Shown one piece after another: positions 56,766 through 64,000 of a DNA stretch of 64,000 nt. Within the stretch, counting starts at the first letter, position 1, and every line of letters starts with the position of its first letter. The position numbers and the translations under genes were made by a program. Location: the NCBI RefSeq assembly GCF_002288925.2, contig NW_022098050.1, positions 9,997,239 through 10,061,238 on the forward strand, in the 5' to 3' direction. This DNA is from Delphinapterus leucas. Its lineage: Eukaryota > Chordata > Mammalia > Artiodactyla > Monodontidae. The notes under the pieces are model-generated. The model did no database searches, had not been told where the DNA came from, and saw only the letters and a program-made list of their open reading frames with translations.

Positions 56766-58240
56766 GCACAACAGTAGAAGAAAAGATGGCAAAGAAGCTA
56801 ACTGTCAGTACTTCGTTATGAAAAAATGGCTTTAATAATTATGTGGACGTTCTTCTATCCTACTAAAAAATAAAAGTCAAGTCAAGCAAAAGGCAACTCA
56901 AGAGATCCAGGCTGTATTTAAAGAATTTCATGGTCAAGAGAGTTATTTGATATAATAGAATTTAAAAAGATATAAAATTACCTTTTTAGAACAATATATT
57001 TCATATGAAGAGCATATTTTGGTATTGCCATGCTAAGAAAAACAAATGAAAAATGGAATGACAGTTCTCTCAGGGCTTTGTACCTTCTCTTGATTTTATC
57101 CAAACCAAACAGAGCATTAGAAATTCACTCACAATGTAACATTTTAAATTATTCCATATCACAAAGAAAAGTATTCTTAATAAAAAGTGAAATCAAAAGC
57201 ATGACTTTTCTTCTTATGTATTCTCCATTTTGTGCAAAATATATTTCTACCCAAGTTCCAGGCATTCTTGCTTTATTTTCCAAATTTCTCCTGTAGAAAA
57301 TAAGTCGTTACTATAGTAATATTTACCCACCCTGATATTATTTCCCAGTTGCTTATTCTAGGGCTTTTGCACATAGCAACCACACAAATCTCTGTTGCAA
57401 GCTGCTCGTAGCACTCGGATCCTTGGCAACATTCAGGAATGAATATTATCTTTAAACTATGGGGACATTTAGCTGAATACCATAGTTTCAAACGTCTCTA
57501 AAATGCTATTTATGCTGAATCTATCCCAGATCTGTCCGTTCTTATGAGTACCACTTCTCTCTTTACCTTCATCCAGGTGGACTAGTGAAAGCTACAGCAG
57601 AATAATCTGGTTCATAATTTTGCTCATTATTACTGTATTTTAGAGCTAATGACATTAATTCCCAGCATGTACAGCCAAATGATTATTTAGTACATATGCA
57701 TTTTCTCTGACAATAGTTGTAAATAAATGGTATAATCTTTATCCGGATTTTGAGAACATTCTAGTCTTTAGGTAAGAATTTAGCAGTTACTATGGTAGCT
57801 ATTTGAATCAAGGGAATATTGGTGGACTGCTGTGCTTTGTCAACGTATTTCATCGAGAAATAAGTGGAAAGTAAGACAATGGATATGATTCTTTGCATAA
57901 ATTTTCTGTTTGTTGATTAATGAATAAGTGATGAATTGACACCTACCTGAGGACAATTCATCACAGATAGGCAGGGGTCCAGATACAGAAAGAGCTTGTA
58001 AAATGTATAATCGCAGCCTCTTCTCTTAAAACTCTTTCAGTAACAAGGCTTACTAGAAATGAGAATTAGTTATATACATGCATGCATGCACAAATATGTG
58101 GATATATACATAAATGTATATACATACATTATTTTTAAAATATATCTACATATACAACTATATAGGACAAAGTGTGAAGAATTAACTAAAATGTAAATTA
58201 AGATTAAATCCTTAAAAAAGCCCTCATGACTAATTTCTGT
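56766..58240. other. Unique AT-rich sequence, no gene seen
   Basis: Contains a TAAT-rich stretch at 57,645-57,690 (CTAATGACATTAATT and ATGATTATTTAG) of the type seen in homeodomain-bound enhancers, and a short CATG repeat at 58,077-58,090. No repeat family or coding exon recognised. Confidence 0.35.
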
Positions 58241-58244
58241 ATTC

Positions 58245-58600
58245 TTTTTTTTTTTTTAATGTTTATTCTAAGCCCATTTACAGTGGGAGGAAAAGGGTTT
58301 AGGATCAGAATAGGGGATTTTTTCCAAATTGTAGCCACCAGCTGGTTGTCCCAGTCTAATCATTCATAATCTCTTAGGTACATGATGGAGCTTCTGACTC
58401 TGAGTGGGGTTTGCAATGAGTCACCCCATGGCTGATTCAATGTTCCTCAATGACTAAGCCAGGCAGGAGTTCGTCAGTGAAGGGCCGACAGCCCACCACA
58501 AGGCAGCACCCCAGGGAAGGAAGAGCCTAAGATCAGCAGGTTTGGAGGGAAAACAGTCACTGGGCTGCAGGAGGGAAGTAGCATACATCCACGAAACATA
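58245..58600 (-). pseudogene. Possible retrocopy, minus strand (weak)
   Basis: Read on the minus strand, the sequence ends TTAGAATAAACATT directly before an A13 run (plus T13 at 58,245-58,258), so a polyadenylation signal stands next to a tail. The upstream 300 bp is gene-like in composition but has stops in all frames. I found no target duplication, and the signal-to-tail gap is shorter than usual. Confidence 0.3.
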
Positions 58601-58893
58601 TAAAAATACACAGTTCATTGATGAACTACTGCATTTGTGTAGTACAGTCAGTATCTGATCAGAGCATCATCTTCAGTACTTTGAAAAGGATCGGTTGAAA
58701 GACTTAAAAATAGGTCCAAAAAGTGGCAAAGTTCATTTAACCTGTAGTCAGGGCCCTAACACAAATATGTAATTTGGAAGAAGAAAAATGAAAACTTATT
58801 AAATGTTAGATTTTTTTTTCTTCATCAAGACTCTTCAGACACTTTTCTCAAGAATTTCACACACCTGCAAAAAGCTATCTTTCACTACTGATA

Positions 58894-59080
58894 CCAGGGG
58901 TTGACAAATTTCTTCCGTTAAATGGCCAGATAGTAAATAGTTGAAGCTTGCAGGCCATACAGTGGTCTCTGTCACTCTACTGCCATGGTGTTGTACAATC
59001 AGCCATAGACAATTAAGTTAATGAATGGGGCGAGTTCCAATAAAACTTTATTGACAAACACAGGTGCAGATTTGCCCTAA
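58894..59080 (+). mobile_element. hAT-type non-autonomous DNA transposon, family not named
   Basis: Starts CAGGGGTTGACAAATTTCTT and continues 'aatggccagatagtaaatag', 'gcaggccatacagtggtctc', 'cagccatagacaattaagtt', 'ttccaataaaactttattga', an order I know from a common MER-type hAT element. I cannot name the family reliably. Confidence 0.7.
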
Positions 59081-59634
59081 AACCAGGCAAACACCTTACA
59101 TTGGTTGGGCATCTGAGTTTATAAAGGATTTTTAAATACCACTTCATTCAGTGTCCACACCTTCTCTTCAGTGAGGTAGGTCCTCAGACACAGAATCTAC
59201 ACATAATGAATCTCAAGAACAAGATTACTATCAAAGAACAGGGACAAGTAGCAACAATTCTTTAGTTCAAGAATTATTTTGTTCCAAAGACTCAAAGTGT
59301 TACATTTTAGATTATCTGTAATACTGTTTGAGTTTGATCTCCTAAAATCAAGACTTCTGAAATTCAAATCAGCCCAACAAAATGTCCTGGACCTACAGCT
59401 TGTAATCAAGATTAAACATTTAGACAAAATAATGTTTTTTTTCTTAGAAGTTGAAAAAGAAAAACTAATTCTAAATAATTACTGTTCTAACTATGCCTAT
59501 TTTAAATACTGTATACACCAATTTTTTTAACCTAATTGTTACTGATTTATTCTTTAGGGTCAAATTGAAAGGCAAAGAATAATTCAAAACGAAAATGTTT
59601 CTTTTAAAACAGCATTTCTAAGGACCAGCTATAT

Positions 59635-59801
59635 CAGTGCTATTCAGATTTTAATGTACATACAAATCCCCTGGTGATGTTATTGAAATGCATAATCTGA
59701 TTCAATAGGTCTGAGGGGGGAACCCAACATGCTGCATTTCTAATAAGCCCCCAGGTGATGGGGATGCTGAGGGCCCATGGGCCACCCTTTAAGTAACAAA
59801 G
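59635..59801 (+). mobile_element. MER5A DNA transposon
   Basis: CAGTGCTATTCAGATTTTAA, 'caaatcccctggtgatgtta', 'ctgattcaataggtctgagg', 'gcatttctaataagccccca', 'ggtgatggggatgctgaggg' follow MER5A from end to end. A second fragment of similar type may lie at 59,810-59,900. Confidence 0.85.
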
Positions 59802-60069
59802 AATACATAATCACCTGGGAAATGGTGATTGCCGCCCCATGGAAATTCCTAGGGGCCAGGAATTTTAAATTAGCTCCCCAGTGATTATGAACTTTTTAAA
59901 GGGATTTAAGGAGAATAATCCACAAATTAGGCCTATCTTTTCTTTAATGACTAGAAAATCCACAACATTGTATATATTTTGAGTTAAAACCCAAAAAACT
60001 CGAGTTCCATCCAAACAGGGGCTCTAAAATAGCACATTCAGTACCTTAGCAAAATTACATCTTTAAAGG

Positions 60070-60235
60070 AAACTAACACTGGCTGGCAGCCTATTACATG
60101 TCAGGCAAAGTGCAGCATACTTTCAATACATCATTTTTTTAATCCTTCCATTTCACAGAGGAGGCACCTGAAGACAGAGCCTCTGCTCAAGATCAGAATC
60201 TGGATTCGAAACCCACCAGCCTGTCTGTCTCACCT
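60070..60235 (-). repeat. MIR SINE, minus strand
   Basis: 'cctattacatgtcaggcaaa', 'aatccttccatttcacagag', 'gaggcacctgaagacagagc', 'agaatctggattcgaaaccc' on plus are reverse MIR. Confidence 0.75.
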
Positions 60236-60738
60236 ACTTTTACTTATTTCTATTTTTATGTTCTACTCTAATCACCTCATTCCCTTCCAGGTGGTAGATA
60301 GGACCACTATTCCCTATGACTTCTCCCTCTCTATGATAGGATTGCTCATCCTGTGGATCGTCATGGGAGAAGTATATGTGCCCACTTCGTTGACTTTGGG
60401 TTTGGCTCCGTGACACACTTTGCCGAATGGAAATGTGAGCAGATATGATACCAACCACCTCCAAGCAGAGGTTTTAACTGTGTTGCATGATTTGGATCGC
60501 GTTCCTGCTCTCTGCCAAAAGAACAGCATGTCCCAGATGGTAACTGTTCTTTCAGCATTACTTTTAATCAAAATTGGCAACAATCTATTGTCCATTAAGA
60601 TGATAAAGACACATGATACGAAAAATACATGATATAAAATGAAAAAAGGTATATGACCAAGATGACAGCTGTGGGAAACTGCAACATGCATATGTACAGG
60701 AATGAAAGGACTGAAAGGAAGTATACCAAAATACAATC
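60236..60738. other. Unique sequence, no supported gene
   Basis: Overlapping minus-strand frames up to 140 codons (60,314-60,736) run into the adjacent LINE-1 and have no domain. Confidence 0.4.
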
Positions 60739-60751
60739 AAGATTTCGTTTG

Positions 60752-60877
60752 GGAAAAGAATTTGAAAAAGAATAGATACATGTATATGTACAACTGAATC
60801 GCTTTGCTGTGCACCTGAAACTAACACAACATTGTTAATCAACTATGCTCCAATATAAAAGAAAAATTTAAAAAAAA
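60752..60877 (+). mobile_element. LINE-1 3' end, 5'-truncated
   Basis: 'gaaaagaatttgaaaaagaa' to CTGAATCGCTTTGCTGTGCA and CAACTATGCTCCAATATAAA. Target duplications AAGATTTCGTTTGG (from 60,739) and AAGATTTTGTTGG (from 60,878) flank it. Confidence 0.85.
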
Positions 60878-61084
60878 AGATTTTGTTGGACTTTGGGTTA
60901 ATTTTTGCCCTCTATTTTCTACGTCTGTTACACTGTCATATTGCTTCGACAAAATCCAAATTAATCTTTAACTTTCAAATTTTAAGGCAAGACTTTTTAA
61001 AAATATAGCATTAGTATAAACCATGAGCATGCCTTGCAAAAGGGAAAACGTCACACCTAAGAATTTTTCTCTTTAGGTGCAATT

Positions 61085-61260
61085 AAATCTCAGGGTCACC
61101 AGTTACTAGCAGTGTGACCTTCTGTAAGTTAACCACTCTGTTTCCTCATCCATAAAAGGACTTAATAATATCTACTTCTTGGGTTATCTAGCACATTCAA
61201 TATGGTAATAGATATAAAGCACCTGACTCATAAAAGCATTCGATAAAAGTATATTTCTTT
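61085..61260 (+). repeat. MIR SINE fragment
   Basis: 'caccagttactagcagtgtg', 'accttctgtaagttaaccac', 'tctgtttcctcatccataaa', 'aggacttaataatatctact', then 'tataaagcacctgactcata'. Plus strand. Confidence 0.85.
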
Positions 61261-61434
61261 CACTACATCTACTATCACAGAAAACTGATAGAATTATATC
61301 TATTATAGAAAGGAATTTATCAGTGAAGCATTAACCAAAGATAATATTCAAGACAATTTGAGACCCTCAGCAGTCCATGAACTTAGCTATAAGGACATCC
61401 TACAGTACATGCCACTTTTAAGGACCCTTGTGAT

Positions 61435-61585
61435 TACACTGGGTCCACCCATATAATCCAGGACAATCTCTCTATTTTCAGGTCAGCTAAGCAACCATAA
61501 ATTCCATCTGCAACCTTAATCCCCTTTGCCATTTAACAGGTTCCAGGGTTCAGGGTATAGACATCTTTGGAGGGCCATTATCCTA
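61435..61585 (-). repeat. MLT1-type LTR fragment (ERVL-MaLR)
   Basis: 'gattacactgggtccaccca', 'tataatccaggacaatctct', 'ggttccagggttcagggtat', 'agacatctttggagggccat' on plus are the reverse complement of an MLT1-like LTR start. No coding sequence. Confidence 0.65.
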
Positions 61586-61779
61586 CCCAGCACACTGTGG
61601 TACTTCATGTAAAATAACTCAATATTTAATAAACTAGCTGATACCATGGATGCCCACAAGAAACAATGTGAACCTCTCTTTTCTGATTTCATACCTTGAT
61701 GTTCCCCATGGTTGATCAATATTCAGCCTCTTAAATCAGAAAAGCACTTCTCTGTAGGAAATGTACTTGAATGAATGAA

Positions 61780-62130
61780 TGCTCTCCTTCACTGATTCAG
61801 TGCTGAGGGCCAAGGCTGATAGAGAAGAATTCCCCCACAGCCCCTGCCCAGGAAGCACTCACTGACTCGGAGGGGGACAAAATGGAATCCACTGACATTG
61901 AAATCAGGGCTGCTAGGACTTCCAAAGTTCTGTGGAGCTGCTGGTGAAGACTTCACTGAGGGAGGCATTTGGGCTGAATGTTTATGGAAGAAAAGAGAAG
62001 CAAGGGGCTGAAGGCATGAAGGCTCAGCGTGGTGTGGGTCAAGGGTGTGAGGAAACAGGGAAGGAAGCCAGCCTAGATTCTGAGAAGGGATGGAAGAGGC
62101 CAAAGAAGGAAGAAAAAGTGCCCAGAAGCT
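61780..62130 (-). repeat. Possible L2 LINE fragment (weak)
   Basis: 'gaatgaatgctctccttcac' and 'tgagggaggcatttgggctg' hint at reverse-oriented L2. Heavily diverged. The purine-rich part to 62,260 produces the 110- and 151-codon frames on the two strands, which I do not accept as genes. Confidence 0.35.
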
Positions 62131-62319
62131 GGGTGGCAAGTTGTCCCCAAGAGACAGAAAACAAACTGCATCAAATGGGGGGTAGGCAGAGCAGGGGGAC
62201 AAGAGAGGCAGAGAGTGAAAAAAAGGAAATAAAAAGAAGGACACCAGGGAAGCAGAGGAAGTAGGGTGGCAGAAAGGTAACTTTCAGGGCTACCACCAAG
62301 CACCAGTCACCATGCCTGT

Positions 62320-62585
62320 ACATTACTGCATAAGGAATACATGTAAAAATCATACAGACAGAAAGTAACAGGGTGGTTGCCAGGGGTTTGGGGGCCATAG
62401 GGAGTTATTGTTCAGTGGGGATAGCGTTCCAGTTTTGAAAACTGAAAAGGATTCTGGAGATGGATGGTGGTGATGGTTGTACAACATTATGAATGTATTT
62501 AATACCACTGAGCTGTATGTGTAAAAATGGTTAAAATAGCAAGTTTTATGTTCTGTGTGTTTTACCACAATAAAGAAAATGAAGA
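62320..62585 (+). repeat. Old LINE-1 (L1M-type) 3' end
   Basis: 'gtaacagggtggttgccagg', 'agttattgttcagtggggat', 'ttctggagatggatggtggt', 'gatggttgtacaacattatg', 'tttaccacaataaagaaaat' follow the L1M 3' end. Confidence 0.82.
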
Positions 62586-63404
62586 AAAAGAAAAGAAATG
62601 AATGAAAGTTAAGAGAGCAGTGACTGCTTACCAATTTCTCTTTCCAGTAGCCAAGTATTGAAAAGAAGTAGTATGTAGGACGAAGTAAAAAACAAAAAAA
62701 TTCCACGACAAGCTTGGGTACCTTCACAGAACCAACAGAAAGAAAGATAATATAAGACCCAGATAGGATAACTGCCAGAGTAAATCCGGGAGGAGGCAAA
62801 CGGGGCCAGAATCAAAATCACGTGGGGGGCAGCTTTGGGTGAGAGGTGAAGGACCCTCTTCTCTGAAGTGGGGAGAGGTACCACCACCAGACTGGGAGTG
62901 GGGGCTGTGAAGTAGGAAAGAAGTGAAAGATGTCAGAAGGTGAAGGAGAAGGGAAATGGAAAATCCCAAGGTTTGAAAACAAAAGCAATCTCTTTTATTT
63001 CAGTCCTTGACCAAAACTGTAGAAGTAATTGCGCAAATCAGGGTTTAAACAGAGAACATTTACTGGTGTTAGTTGCGGTTTTACCTTGAAGCAGCTCTGT
63101 TACCTTAAGCAAGTCAGGTGAACTTCCTAAACTGCATCTTTAAAAGAGGGGGATTTGCTAAAATAATCCCACCATCCCATCCGGCTCTACATTTCAATGG
63201 CTTCAAAGAAAGAGCTTATACCTTGAACACAGTGTCAGCTTACCTAGCCCCCCTTCTCCCCCAAAAAGTGAAATGGGAACCAAAGTCAAGGTGTATATAA
63301 TTTAAATACCCTTGGGCTGTTTTCACATCTCACTTTTGATAGTGACAGCCACAACAAACAGATGGTTACTGCTGACAAGGGCTGTGTCATTACAGTCCTA
63401 ATGA
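62586..63404. other. Unique sequence, no supported gene
   Basis: Purine-rich patches. The minus-strand frames of 81-149 codons at 62,350-62,969 cover LINE-1 and low-complexity sequence and lack domains. Confidence 0.4.
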
Positions 63405-63635
63405 TAATTGATGTTTTTACAGCTCTTTACTGTTTATAAAGAGCCTTCACACATGAAACGTTTTAGTTCAGCCTCACAACAGTCCTGTGAAACAGGTAAG
63501 GCTGCTGTATTCTATCCATTTTCCAGTTGAGAAAACGGATGCTTATAGACGTTGATGATGTGCCCGAGGCCCCAGAGCAGACGAATGACAAACCTGGAAC
63601 TTGAATCCTGGTACTCAGGACTCAAAGATACTATT
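63405..63635 (-). repeat. MIR SINE, minus strand
   Basis: 'agccttcacacatgaaacgt', 'agcctcacaacagtcctgtg', 'aaacaggtaaggctgctgta', 'tccattttccagttgagaaa', 'aacctggaacttgaatcctg' on plus are reverse MIR in correct order. Confidence 0.8.
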
Positions 63636-63839
63636 TTTTCATTGTTTCTTAGAGTGACATACCGCATTTGGTGTCACAAACACAGAAAATTCATGAGTCA
63701 AAAGAAATTTGCATAGTTTGATTCTTTTAATTGATCCCGGCAGTATAGTTTATTGAAATGCAAGTACAATCTTAATTTCCAAGTGATGAATGATTTGAAT
63801 CCAAAGGGCAGAGGAGGAGAGAACTAGGGTTCAACTATT

Positions 63840-63985
63840 TCAATGTCTTCATTCTCAGGATGAGAAAACAGGACTCCCCTGGGACAAATGACTTGTGGGA
63901 GGCAGAGCCGATACTAGAACTCATGGCTCCCACCAGCCCTGGGGCTCTCAGCACTGGCCAGGTCTACCCGGCTTCTGAGAAAAGT
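63840..63985 (-). repeat. MIR SINE fragment, minus strand
   Basis: 'tcattctcaggatgagaaaa', 'gggacaaatgacttgtggga', 'ggcagagccgatactagaac' on plus are reverse MIR. Diverged. Confidence 0.65.
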
Positions 63986-64000
63986 TAACAACAGAATTTC

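Noticed and set aside
60314..60736. 140-codon minus-strand frame
   Set aside because: No domain and bordering a LINE-1 3' end; looks like chance.
61789..62264. 151- and 110-codon frames on opposite strands
   Set aside because: Purine-rich low-complexity DNA keeps both strands open; part may be decayed L2.
1..64000. A novel multi-gene system
   Set aside because: No cluster of intact genes exists in the window; everything recognisable is repeat, pseudogene or candidate regulatory DNA.

Overview
The window looks like cetacean (whale or dolphin) nuclear DNA. Six copies of a tRNA-Glu-derived SINE carry the pol III A box TGGCGCAGTGG and B box GGTTCGTGCCC and match the cetacean CHR-2 type as I know it. 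They sit beside older CHR-1-type SINEs and many 3' ends of cetartiodactyl LINE-1. I see no ruminant BovB and no pig PRE-1. The species call rests on remembered family signatures, not on a search.

There is no complete protein-coding gene that I can support. No reading frame looks like an intact host gene, and the longest open frames are LINE-1 ORF2 remnants, SINE bodies read through, or chance frames. The sequence is therefore intergenic or deep intronic.

Layout: 1-3,480 is mostly unique and holds the best regulatory signal, a minus-strand core promoter at 1,833-1,924 (TATA, initiator, two CCAAT boxes, palindromic E-box) with two AP-1 sites about 1.1 kb upstream of it. From 3,480 to 20,600 there are SINE, LINE-1, L2 and MIR insertions and a CTCF-like site at 17,606. 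From 20,600 to 28,950 lie an intact MER20 with its 8-bp target duplication, three CHR-2 SINEs, one CHR-1 SINE and a long decayed LINE-1. A possible exon or pseudogene of a membrane protein lies at 29,157-29,401 on the minus strand. The interval 33,891-36,332 is a 5'-truncated, dead LINE-1 with a recognisable reverse transcriptase and C-terminal CCHC motif. From 36,345 to 51,740 there are more SINE and LINE-1 copies, a second CTCF-like site (39,233) and a small retroposed transcript tail (46,764-46,964). From 51,740 to 55,170 is another ancient LINE-1 split by a MaLR-type LTR. The rest is unique sequence with MIR, MER5A, L2 and old LINE-1 pieces.

How the parts fit: my hand count of LINE-1 orientation is 16 plus to 4 minus, while the ten tRNA-derived SINEs are 5 to 5. 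In introns LINE-1 tends to be retained antisense to the host gene. With the minus-strand promoter and minus-strand exon candidate, this is compatible with the window lying in a large minus-strand transcription unit with an internal promoter near 1.8 kb. That is inference only. I found no previously undescribed defence-like or enzymatic system.
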